A stretch of DNA of 6,834 nucleotides from Candidatus Neomicrothrix sp. UBA672 (GTDB lineage: Bacteria; Actinomycetota; Acidimicrobiia; Acidimicrobiales; MedAcidi-G1). The first letter of the stretch is position 1. Every line of letters starts with the position of its first letter. Of the stretch, positions 1 through 5,323 are shown piece by piece. The notes under the pieces were generated by a model. That model saw only the letters and a program-made list of their open reading frames with translations, did no database searches and was not told the DNA's origin. Where the stretch lies: assembly GCA_002299135.1 (NCBI GenBank), contig DBNM01000137.1, positions 2,936 to 9,769 of the forward strand, read 5' to 3'. Made by a program: the position numbers and the translations under genes.

Positions 1-749
1 TTCTCTTCAAAATCAAAAAAACTATATGCCAGATTTGCTACTGCTTGCTCGGCTTTCTTCTTAGAAGTCCCATAAGTAGGGCCGAATCTATGAGTACCTA
101 TCTCAACCGTCGCGCAAAAGCGTTTTTCATGATCAGGGCCATCAGCATCAACAAAATAAATTGGTGCTGGTTCTGATATTCGCACTGTTAACTCCTGCAA
201 TCGCGTTTTATAGTCCATAAAACCTGGTTCCAATGCTGTTAAAGCAATTTTTTCAGAAAACAGTTTTTCCACTACCAATTTTGCACTTTCTATTCCTCCA
301 TCTAAGAAAACCGCACCTAAAAGCGCTTCGAAAGAATCAGCGAGAATGGATTCTTTTTGACGTCCCTGTGCTGACTCTTCACCGACACCTAAAGCGACTG
401 CATCGCCAAGATAAATTTCTTGGGCGACTTCACAAAGAGCTTGTGAACTAACGACACCGGATCTGATTTTTGCGAGATCGCCTTCTGGTTTATCTGGATA
501 GTTTTCAAAAACATTTTTTGCCACCAATAAACCCAAGACCGCGTCTCCAAGAAATTCAAGTCGTTCATTAGAATTTCCCTTATTTTCTGAACACCAAGAT
601 CTATGTCTTAAGGCATTGGACAAAATCTCGACGTCATTGAATTTATAGCCGATTCCTTCTTCGAGTTTCAGTCGAGTCTCTTTTTCAAGGACTGGCTGTT
701 TCCCGATTTCCGGATTAGTCGAAACGAGAGACGACATAGTCAACGGCAT
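1..749 (-). CDS. rnc: Ribonuclease III (3' end cut by window edge)
   Basis: Endoribonuclease III, which cuts double-stranded RNA and matures rRNA precursors in the cytoplasm. I translated it by hand: 249 codons are open from 749 to the window edge, so against a usual length of 230-250 residues only a few codons are missing. The catalytic domain carries the signature NERLEFLGD at about residues 61-69. Glu62, Glu65, Asp69, Asp138 (in ILADSFEALLGA) and Glu141 correspond to the E. coli metal-binding and catalytic set. The double-stranded-RNA-binding domain starts near residue 178 (MDYKTRLQEL) and runs to the KKAEQAVA helix at the edge. Start choice: ATG at 749 has AGGA 9 bases upstream and overlaps acpP by 35 bases. 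A second in-frame ATG at 737 lacks a spaced ribosome site. Translation is probably coupled to acpP. Identity is very sure; the start is less so. Confidence 0.96.
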   Translation of the reverse strand, partial: MPLTMSSLVSTNPEIGKQPVLEKETRLKLEEGIGYKFNDVEILSNALRHRSWCSENKGNSNERLEFLGDAVLGLLVAKNVFENYPDKPEGDLAKIRSGVVSSQALCEVAQEIYLGDAVALGVGEESAQGRQKESILADSFEALLGAVFLDGGIESAKLVVEKLFSEKIALTALEPGFMDYKTRLQELTVRISEPAPIYFVDADGPDHEKRFCATVEIGTHRFGPTYGTSKKKAEQAVANLAYSFFDFEE

Positions 750-1005
750 CTCGCACTGTCCTAAGGTCTTCCAGGTCATCATCGTCGATCCTGAAACCGG
801 AAGAACGTTCGCTTAATTCCTCTTCTAAAGCTTCCACTAGTTCGATCAAAGCAAGAGAATCTGCTCCAAGGTCATCAGCGAATGAAGCGCCTTCTGCGAT
901 ACCAGCAGGTTCTATTTCAAGAATATCTGCTAAACGTTCTCTCACAAGGTCTAAGACCTCATCACGCTCGATTGGGGCGCCTTCCATATGGGTTTCTGCG
1001 GGCAA
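715..1005 (-). CDS. acpP: Acyl carrier protein, long acidic form
   Basis: Acyl carrier protein, the cytoplasmic carrier of growing fatty acyl chains in type II fatty acid synthesis. The attachment motif DDLGADSLALIELVEALEEE is at about residues 44-63, with Ser50 as the expected 4'-phosphopantetheine site. At 96 residues it is longer than the usual 77-80. The extra length is a roughly 13-residue N-terminal extension and a few added residues before helix III, including the acidic run RIDDDDLEDL. Actinobacterial ACPs of this shape exist, as far as I recall. Start: TTG at 1005 sits 5 bases after a perfect AAGGAG, whereas the ATG at 987 is 23 bases from it and has no site of its own, so TTG is preferred. 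It follows plsX, which uses acyl-ACP, and overlaps rnc. Confidence 0.95.
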   Translation of the reverse strand: MPAETHMEGAPIERDEVLDLVRERLADILEIEPAGIAEGASFADDLGADSLALIELVEALEEELSERSSGFRIDDDDLEDLRTVRDAVDYVVSRFD

Positions 1006-1010
1006 AAGAA

Positions 1011-1016
1011 CTCCTT
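1011..1016 (-). promoter_or_regulatory. Ribosome binding site deciding the acpP TTG start
   Basis: AAGGAG on the minus strand, 5 bases before TTG at 1005. It is the strongest Shine-Dalgarno match in the window and selects the non-ATG start over the ATG at 987. Confidence 0.75.
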
Positions 1017-1024
1017 GCTTTTTG

Positions 1025-1042
1025 GCTGGTGATTTCTCCAGC
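1025..1042 (-). other. Small hairpin in the acpP leader
   Basis: Perfect 5-base inverted repeat GCTGG / CCAGC around an 8-base loop, ending about 8 bases before the acpP ribosome site. It has no U-tract after it on either strand, so it is not an intrinsic terminator. A stem this short may be chance. Confidence 0.3.
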
Positions 1043-1068
1043 GTGTACTCATCCTAGCCGAGTGTCAA
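1042..1068 (-). promoter_or_regulatory. Candidate acpP promoter with partial CIRCE-like element
   Basis: In the 105-base plsX-acpP spacer the minus strand reads TTGACACTC, nine bases, then GAGTACACG. The left half contains a perfect TTGACA (1063-1068), and the spacer contains TAGGAT (1051-1056), which fits the actinobacterial TAnnnT -10 pattern. These two are only 6 bases apart, so they cannot form one standard promoter together. No good -10 lies 16-18 bases after TTGACA. The layout also resembles the HrcA operator CIRCE (TTAGCACTC-N9-GAGTGCTAA): spacing is exact, the left half matches 7 of 9 and the right half 5 of 9. Both readings are tentative. Confidence 0.25.
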
Positions 1069-1110
1069 GTTTTAAGCTTGTGGAGCTAGATTTATTGAAA
1101 TTTAATCAAA

Positions 1111-2085
1111 TTAGCTGAAAGAGGATCTTAAACTTTCGACGATGTTGGCCTCATCCATTTCAGCAGCAACTTTTATAGCGTTTTCAATAGCTAAAGATCC
1201 TGAAGAGCCATGGCTAATAATGCAAACACCTTTCACTCCAAGGAGCATCGCTCCTCCATAGGTGTCTGGGTGAAAGAGTTTAAATAATTCATCAAGTTCA
1301 GGTCCTAAAATTTCCAGAGCTGATGTCGCTTCTTCCCGTGAAGTCATTTTTTCCAACATTGTTGAAAAGAATGTCTTCATGGTTCCTTCGATTGTCTTTA
1401 AAGCAACATTTCCTGTAAAGCCATCTGTTACTGCTACGTCAGCCGCGTCAGTAAGCAGGTCTCTTCCTTCTATATTGCCGACAAAAGAGCCGCCGTTGAA
1501 TTGCGCTGTTGAGAAGCTCTCAAAAGACTCTTTAATCAAAGGGCTACCTTTCCCTGGTTCTTCACCGATGGAAAGCAGGGCGACGCGTGGTTCCTTTATG
1601 CCAAGTCTGTGCTGTGCGAAAACTGCACCCATTTGACCGAATTGGAGCAACCATTCCGCACTGCATTCAGAATTAGCCCCTGAATCCAAAAGGACAGTCG
1701 GAGTTCCACCAGGTGCCGGCAATAAAGTAGCAATCGCTGGACGAGCAATGTTTTTTATACGACCCATTCTCAATAGCGCGCTAGCCATTGTCGCTCCAGT
1801 GTTCCCGGCGCTCACCATCGCAGATGCTACTCCGTCTCTAACTGCCTCCGCTGCCCGCACAAGAGAAGAGTCTTTCATTTGCCGTACACTTGATCCCGGT
1901 TCTGCATCCATTTCGATGACTTCTGATGCTGGCAAAATTGGAATTTCCGTAATTCCTTCTAACACTTCAGGTTTTCCGACTAGCAAGACAGGAATTCCAT
2001 GATCGTCTATAGCTTTTTGAGCCCCAGCGATTATTTCGTGCGGAGCGTTATCACCGCCCATAGCGTCTACTGCAACAGGGAGCAA
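1111..2085 (-). CDS. plsX: Phosphate acyltransferase PlsX
   Basis: Phosphate:acyl-ACP acyltransferase, which converts acyl-ACP to acyl-phosphate, the donor that PlsY uses to acylate glycerol-3-phosphate in phospholipid synthesis. It is a peripheral membrane enzyme in known cases. Family marks in order: AVDAMGGDNAP near the N-terminus (about residues 5-15), VSAGNTGA near residue 93, GNIEGRD, AVTDGFTGNVALK, and the C-terminal YGGAMLLGVKG and ISHGSSG. Its 324 residues are close to, or slightly under, the usual 330-350, and all core motifs are present. Start: TTG at 2085 is 6 bases after AAAGGA and gives the standard N-terminus; no ATG lies upstream in frame before a stop. It lies 59 bases after rpmF, a widespread pairing, and directly before acpP, whose product is its substrate carrier. 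Confidence 0.96.
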   Translation of the reverse strand: MLPVAVDAMGGDNAPHEIIAGAQKAIDDHGIPVLLVGKPEVLEGITEIPILPASEVIEMDAEPGSSVRQMKDSSLVRAAEAVRDGVASAMVSAGNTGATMASALLRMGRIKNIARPAIATLLPAPGGTPTVLLDSGANSECSAEWLLQFGQMGAVFAQHRLGIKEPRVALLSIGEEPGKGSPLIKESFESFSTAQFNGGSFVGNIEGRDLLTDAADVAVTDGFTGNVALKTIEGTMKTFFSTMLEKMTSREEATSALEILGPELDELFKLFHPDTYGGAMLLGVKGVCIISHGSSGSLAIENAIKVAAEMDEANIVESLRSSFS

Positions 2086-2091
2086 TTTGAT

Positions 2092-2097
2092 TCCTTT
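2092..2097 (-). promoter_or_regulatory. Ribosome binding site deciding the plsX TTG start
   Basis: AAAGGA on the minus strand, 6 bases before TTG at 2085. Its spacing supports TTG initiation where no ATG or GTG is available at the conserved N-terminus. Confidence 0.65.
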
Positions 2098-2144
2098 AAC
2101 CTTGTATTAAACGTTTTGTAAAACCGTGAAAAAGTCCACAATTT

Positions 2145-2324
2145 TCAGTCAACGTCAACAACCTGTCTTCCGGCGTACCAGCCGCAATTAGAGCAAATCC
2201 GATGAGGCCTTTTAATGGATCCGCAACGCTGACAGAGACTCCGAGCTGATTGCCGTATAGGCCAAGCTGATGCTCTTCTACTTCTACCTTTTGCCTTTGA
2301 AGTTTTTTTCTTTGGGACAGCCAT
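2145..2324 (-). CDS. rpmF: 50S ribosomal protein L32 (zinc-ribbon form)
   Basis: Ribosomal protein L32 of the large subunit, 59 residues, the expected size. The N-terminus MAVPKKKTSKAKGRSRRA is the hallmark of the family and is basic for rRNA contact. Four cysteines, CQRC at 31-34 and CSNC at 44-47, make the zinc-binding C+ form; some bacteria carry zinc-free paralogues without them. Start: ATG at 2324 matches the family and has AAGGA 9 bases upstream. A longer frame back to 2372 would add 16 residues not seen in L32 and is rejected. It follows a DUF177 gene and precedes plsX, the common yceD-rpmF-plsX order. Confidence 0.97.
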   Translation of the reverse strand: MAVPKKKTSKAKGRSRRASAWPIRQSARSLCQRCGSIKRPHRICSNCGWYAGRQVVDVD

Positions 2325-2350
2325 TACTGCTTTTCCTTGAGTTTTGCTTT

Positions 2351-2373
2351 TTTGCTCTACCTTTGGGAGCAAA
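2351..2373 (-). other. Hairpin in the rpmF leader
   Basis: Perfect 7-base inverted repeat TTTGCTC / GAGCAAA with a 9-base loop, in the 115-base spacer between DUF177 and rpmF. On the transcribed strand it is followed by an A-rich stretch and then the rpmF ribosome site about 12 bases on. It lacks a U-tract, so it is not a terminator. It could be an mRNA processing or control site for L32, but this is inference. I saw no convincing promoter in the same spacer. Confidence 0.4.
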
Positions 2374-2439
2374 CTTAGGCTAGCGCAACCGTGAGTGAAC
2401 TGATACCAGATTCAGGATTCTATTTGTTCCTTGAATTGA

Positions 2440-2979
2440 TTATTCCTTCAGACGGTCCAGAACCGCCCACCTTGGATCACCTTTTTCGTCATTTCGCAAG
2501 TTTGCCGGATTTTCTACCACCGGAAACTCCTCCGGTTTAGAGCCCTGACAAGAAGAGTTGCATAAAGGTGATAAAGGTAAAGCTAAAAGAACAGCGTCTC
2601 TTATCAAAGGTTCCAAATTGAGATCCGATTCACCGAAGAAATAAACGTCCGCTTTCTCACTTACTTCAATTCCTTTTTCATCAAACGTTTTTCCTTCTTC
2701 GACAAAATTTTCGTTGACGTTTAACTTCAATTCGCCTTGAACAGGTTCAAGACACCTACGGCAGTCGGCAGTCCATTCTGCACAAAGTAGACCTTGTACG
2801 TTGATTTTGTTCCCGTCAGGAGTCAACTCGAGAGCAACTTCAACTTTCCCTTCATTAATTTTTGAAAGACCTATTTGAAGATCTTTAAGAGAAGTTATGA
2901 GAGAGATTTCTCTTGGTTGTTCGCCGCCTCTTCGAATAGCTGCTAAAGGTATGCACAGGTTTTCTATTTCAGTGTCCAC
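2440..2979 (-). CDS. DUF177 (YceD-family) protein
   Basis: Member of the DUF177/YceD family, usually encoded just before rpmF. The family is linked to 23S rRNA accumulation in E. coli and plants; the biochemical activity is unsettled. The 179 residues show the family pattern: a beta-rich first half, then CAEWTADCRRCLEP with Cys66, Cys73 and Cys76, then LNLEPLIRDAVLLALPLSPLC (about 120-140), and a closing DPRWAVLDRL. The second cysteine group is Cys140 and Cys144. The further cysteine seen in many members (a GLCP-like end) is absent, as the text reads SCQGSKPEEFP. Start: GTG at 2979 overlaps the upstream stop in TAGTG. No Shine-Dalgarno is visible, so translation is probably coupled to the preceding gene. 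Confidence 0.9.
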   Translation of the reverse strand: MDTEIENLCIPLAAIRRGGEQPREISLITSLKDLQIGLSKINEGKVEVALELTPDGNKINVQGLLCAEWTADCRRCLEPVQGELKLNVNENFVEEGKTFDEKGIEVSEKADVYFFGESDLNLEPLIRDAVLLALPLSPLCNSSCQGSKPEEFPVVENPANLRNDEKGDPRWAVLDRLKE

Positions 2980-3587
2980 TAGAGGTCAGCATCATCTTGG
3001 TCGAAAAGAAAAGCTTCTGAGTGAGAATCAGATAGGTCTTTAGCTTCTATTTCTTCTGATATCAATTTCTCTTTTTCTCTATCCAGTTCTGTCTCCTGAA
3101 GGCGAAGACGACCTGCCGTGACAGTATCTTTTGTCGTCGCTAGGACCCTTTCAAAACTGCCGAGTTTTTGGTCGCAGTATTCTTCGGTTTGTCTTCGCAT
3201 TCGAATAGTTTCTTCTCGTGCCGCCTCCACCATCTGCCGTGCTCTCATCTCAGCGTTTCTGACAACTTCCGTTCTTTGCACAAGTCTTTCTGCTCTTGCT
3301 CTAGCTAATTCGAGGATTTCATCGCCTTCACGTCTCACTTTTGTTAAAAATTCTTCTCGTTCTTTCAAAAGCCACCTTGCTGCCCTTACCTCTTCCGGGA
3401 GTCTTGATATGGCTTCGTCTACCATTGCTAAAAGTTCTTCTTGGTTGACCATCGATGAGGAGGATAATGGCATGGGTTTGGCTGACGCCACAACTTCTCG
3501 AATCTGACGGAAGATAGCTTCTACCTGAGGCGGCCTATAGGGGTCCGGAGTTGTTGGTGTGGGGTCGGGAAAAACTGAGTCGTCCAA
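2979..3587 (-). CDS. SepIVA/DivIVA-like coiled-coil protein
   Basis: A 202-residue protein with no enzymatic motif. Residues 1-20 are proline- and aspartate-rich. Residues 22-46 (from VEAIFRQIREVV) lead into a long charged helix, about 48-150, rich in Ala, Glu and Arg as in DivIVA and ATP-synthase b-like coiled coils. The tail after 165 is acidic. The blocks NQEELLAMVDEAI, QRTEVVRNAE and EEYCDQKLGSFERVL resemble matching blocks of mycobacterial SepIVA (Rv2927c) as I remember it, with a shorter central coil. SepIVA is an essential septation and cell-envelope factor, and its gene also sits beside a DUF177 gene, so homology is likely. There is no signal peptide or membrane segment. Start: TTG at 3587, 8 bases after GGAAAG and 2 bases after the coaD stop. 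The next ATG, at 3473, would cut off the conserved N-terminal helix. Function is by homology only. Confidence 0.75.
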   Translation of the reverse strand: MDDSVFPDPTPTTPDPYRPPQVEAIFRQIREVVASAKPMPLSSSSMVNQEELLAMVDEAISRLPEEVRAARWLLKEREEFLTKVRREGDEILELARARAERLVQRTEVVRNAEMRARQMVEAAREETIRMRRQTEEYCDQKLGSFERVLATTKDTVTAGRLRLQETELDREKEKLISEEIEAKDLSDSHSEAFLFDQDDADL

Positions 3588-3589
3588 AA

Positions 3590-4063
3590 TTAAGACTTTC
3601 CTTCTAAGTGTTTCTGCACCAACTCGGGAACCATCTGTGACACATCTCCACCGAGTTTTATGACTTCGCGAATAAGTCTTGAAGCTAAAAATGAGCTCCG
3701 TGAAGCTGAAGGCAAAAACAAGGTTTGCACTCCGGAAAGAGCGGTGTTCATTTGAGCCATTTGCAGTTCAGATTCAAAATCAGAAACAGCCCTCAGTCCT
3801 TTTATTATGAAGTCAGCTCCCACTTCAGTTGCTAAATCGACGACCAGACCATTGAACTTTGTGGTTCGCACGTTTGGAAGGTGTTTAAGGCTCTCTCCTA
3901 TCAAAAACATTCGTTCTTCCAAGTCAAATAAGCCATCGCCTTTTGATGGATTCACTAGAGCAGCCACAACCACTTCATCAAAGAGATCAGAAGCTATTTC
4001 TGCAAGTTCAACATGTCCGTTGTGTATCGGGTCAAAAGATCCTGGATATAAGACACAAGCCAT
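3590..4063 (-). CDS. coaD: Phosphopantetheine adenylyltransferase
   Basis: CoaD transfers AMP from ATP to 4'-phosphopantetheine, giving dephospho-CoA, the penultimate step of CoA synthesis. It is a cytoplasmic nucleotidyltransferase, usually a hexamer. The 157 residues match the family length. Nucleotide-binding signature YPGSFDPIHNGH is at 6-17, with HNGH as the HxGH motif. Substrate residues Lys41, Arg91 (in IIKGLRAVSDFE) and Glu99 (in SELQMAQMN) are in place. Oddity: the C-terminal ISSSLVKE-type motif reads LASRLIRE (126-133), so the first and third serines are Ala127 and Arg129. Start: ATG at 4063 gives the standard N-terminus and lies 10 bases after AGGGGG. The ATG at 4084 would add seven unusual residues. 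It ends 2 bases before the SepIVA-like gene. Confidence 0.96.
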   Translation of the reverse strand: MACVLYPGSFDPIHNGHVELAEIASDLFDEVVVAALVNPSKGDGLFDLEERMFLIGESLKHLPNVRTTKFNGLVVDLATEVGADFIIKGLRAVSDFESELQMAQMNTALSGVQTLFLPSASRSSFLASRLIREVIKLGGDVSQMVPELVQKHLEGKS

Positions 4064-4073
4064 TTTTAATAAA

Positions 4074-4093
4074 CCCCCTGGCATTCACTGCCA
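4074..4093 (-). promoter_or_regulatory. coaD ribosome site with adjoining hairpin
   Basis: The minus strand carries TGGCA-GTGAA-TGCCA (4079-4093), a perfect 5-base stem with a 5-base loop. It runs straight into the ribosome site AGGGGG (4074-4079), 10 bases before the coaD ATG. The stem shares one base with the site, so folding could affect ribosome access. The hairpin also contains the rejected ATG at 4084. Its role is unproven. Confidence 0.35.
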
Positions 4094-4125
4094 AATCGTT
4101 GACTAAAAGCTAATCGGTACATTAT

Positions 4126-4653
4126 TTATTTTGGGTCGATTATTACTACTACGCTACTCCCATACTGGCGTATGGAGTCAACATGCCACTTAGGACCTGG
4201 ATCTATTTCTCTATTTGATTCGATTACTACGATTCCGGGCTGTTTTTGACAGAGTGCGTCTAGGAGTTCAGACCAATTCTCAAAGCCGTAAGGAGGGTCT
4301 AAAAGCACTAAATCCGAAGGTTTTGAACTTTTTTGCAACCAGTTCACTGAATCCTCTTTGACAATTTCTGCTTTTTTTTCAAATCCTGATTTTTTTAAGT
4401 TCTCTCTTACCAGTTCTAAACTTTCAGACGATTTGTCGACAAATGTTGCTTTTTTAGCTCCACGTGAGAGAGCTTCTATGCCTAAGGCACCCGTACCCGC
4501 GAAAAGATCTAGGACTTCAGCTTCTTCAACTGCAGAACGGCTGTGTAAAGAATTAAAAATTGCTTCCTTCGCTCTATCAGAAGTAGGTCTTATATCTACT
4601 CCTTTTGGAGCGGATAGACGTGTACCTCTTGCTGTTCCAGCCACTACTCTCAT
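4126..4653 (-). CDS. rsmD: 16S rRNA (guanine(966)-N2)-methyltransferase
   Basis: RsmD methylates N2 of G966 in 16S rRNA, using S-adenosylmethionine, on the assembling small subunit. The 175-residue sequence opens with MRVVAGTARGTRL, the family start. It then has RPTSDRAKEAIFN, motif I VLDLFAGTGALGIEAL (47-62) for cofactor binding, Asp73 after FV as the likely ribose contact, and the catalytic DPPY at 119-122, typical of N2-guanine and N6-adenine methyltransferases. Length is slightly under the usual 180-200, with all motifs present. Start: ATG at 4653 fits the family and has GGAAG 9 bases upstream. A TTG at 4677 would add eight residues foreign to the family. It lies 47 bases after the GNAT gene and 62 before coaD; rsmD-coaD adjacency is common across bacteria. 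Confidence 0.95.
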   Translation of the reverse strand: MRVVAGTARGTRLSAPKGVDIRPTSDRAKEAIFNSLHSRSAVEEAEVLDLFAGTGALGIEALSRGAKKATFVDKSSESLELVRENLKKSGFEKKAEIVKEDSVNWLQKSSKPSDLVLLDPPYGFENWSELLDALCQKQPGIVVIESNREIDPGPKWHVDSIRQYGSSVVVIIDPK

Positions 4654-4700
4654 ATTCTCACACTTCCAAAAATTCAAAAATCAAGCCGGATCTTCTTTCC

Positions 4701-5309
4701 TTATTCAAATAAAGGGTCTCTCCACATTAGTGGAACTATCGGACCGTTCTTCAAGGTAATTTCACCAATGACTTTAAAGCCATGTTTTTCATAGAGAGCT
4801 ACATTTTCAGGGTTACTGGACTCCAGATAGGCGGGTATTTTATCCTTATCACAAGTTTCCGTAATTTCGGCTATAAGAGCAGAAGCTAAACCTTTGCCAC
4901 GTGCTTCAGGACGCGTACCTATGAAGGCCAAGTACCAATGTTTTGTTTCAGGTTTGGCTTCAAAAAGAGGGCCCAAATTAACGAGGCGGTCACTGATCCA
5001 TTGTTCGCCCAACACAGTGACTACAGCAGCAATAACTCCTGAATAGGAAGAATCGTTTTCAGAGTCTTTTTCGGGCGACTCCCAAAGAGCGGCTGCCGAT
5101 TTTTCATATCCAGAAGGAAGTAATAACAGGTCAGTTTCTGTTCTAGATGCCAGACGGTTTGCAAAAAAAGCTGAAAGTAATAGAGGTCTGTATTCTTCGT
5201 CTTCAAATAAATATGACAGAACAGGGTCTTCGAGAAACGCCTCTGTTAGAGAAGCGACTGCATCTGGATATTGTTTTGGGTCAGCAACACAGGTTTGAGC
5301 GCTCTCCAT
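4701..5309 (-). CDS. GNAT acetyltransferase, puromycin-acetyltransferase-like
   Basis: An N-acetyltransferase of the GNAT fold; the substrate is unknown. The acetyl-CoA site is RPEARGKGLA (about 133-142), preceded by HWYLAFIGT and followed by IPAYLESSNPENVALYEKHG (about 161-180). These blocks, and AALWESPE near 73-80, line up with puromycin N-acetyltransferase of Streptomyces as I remember it. Many relatives of that subgroup have no known drug substrate, so resistance should not be assumed. Length is 202 residues from ATG at 5309, which has AAAGGA 8 bases upstream. ATG at 5315 is only 2 bases from that site, and GTG at 5357, inside recG, has no site. It starts 13 bases after the recG stop and is likely co-transcribed. 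It is an unusual extra between recG and rsmD. Confidence 0.85.
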   Translation of the reverse strand: MESAQTCVADPKQYPDAVASLTEAFLEDPVLSYLFEDEEYRPLLLSAFFANRLASRTETDLLLLPSGYEKSAAALWESPEKDSENDSSYSGVIAAVVTVLGEQWISDRLVNLGPLFEAKPETKHWYLAFIGTRPEARGKGLASALIAEITETCDKDKIPAYLESSNPENVALYEKHGFKVIGEITLKNGPIVPLMWRDPLFE

Positions 5310-5317
5310 TGACATAT

Positions 5318-5323
5318 TCCTTT
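5318..5323 (-). promoter_or_regulatory. Ribosome binding site of the GNAT gene
   Basis: AAAGGA on the minus strand, whose first base is the last base of the recG stop codon (5323). The 8-base spacing favours ATG at 5309 over ATG at 5315 (2 bases) and over the overlapping GTG at 5357. Confidence 0.55.

Noticed and set aside
233..451. 72-residue open frame on the plus strand
   Set aside because: It lies antisense inside rnc, whose minus-strand frame carries full RNase III motifs. Its product is unlike any family I know and it has no ribosome site.
882..1118. 78-residue plus-strand frame crossing the acpP-plsX spacer
   Set aside because: Most of it is antisense to acpP, and the remainder is the spacer with the leader hairpin. 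There is no ribosome site or recognisable domain.
1379..2002. Two plus-strand open frames of about 85 residues
   Set aside because: Both are antisense shadows of plsX, whose frame is intact and carries conserved motifs along its whole length.
2098..2130. Possible promoter (TTTAAT box) between rpmF and plsX
   Set aside because: The -10-like box is good but no -35-like sequence lies at a proper distance, and AT-rich spacers give such boxes by chance.
4066..4094. Promoter-like TTGGCA-17-TATTAA before coaD
   Set aside because: The match is decent, but the transcript would begin inside the coaD start codon. The G-run between the boxes is better explained as the ribosome site.
5021..5206. 61-residue minus-strand open frame inside the GNAT gene
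   Set aside because: It is out of frame with the GNAT coding sequence and has low-complexity hydrophobic content with no start signal.
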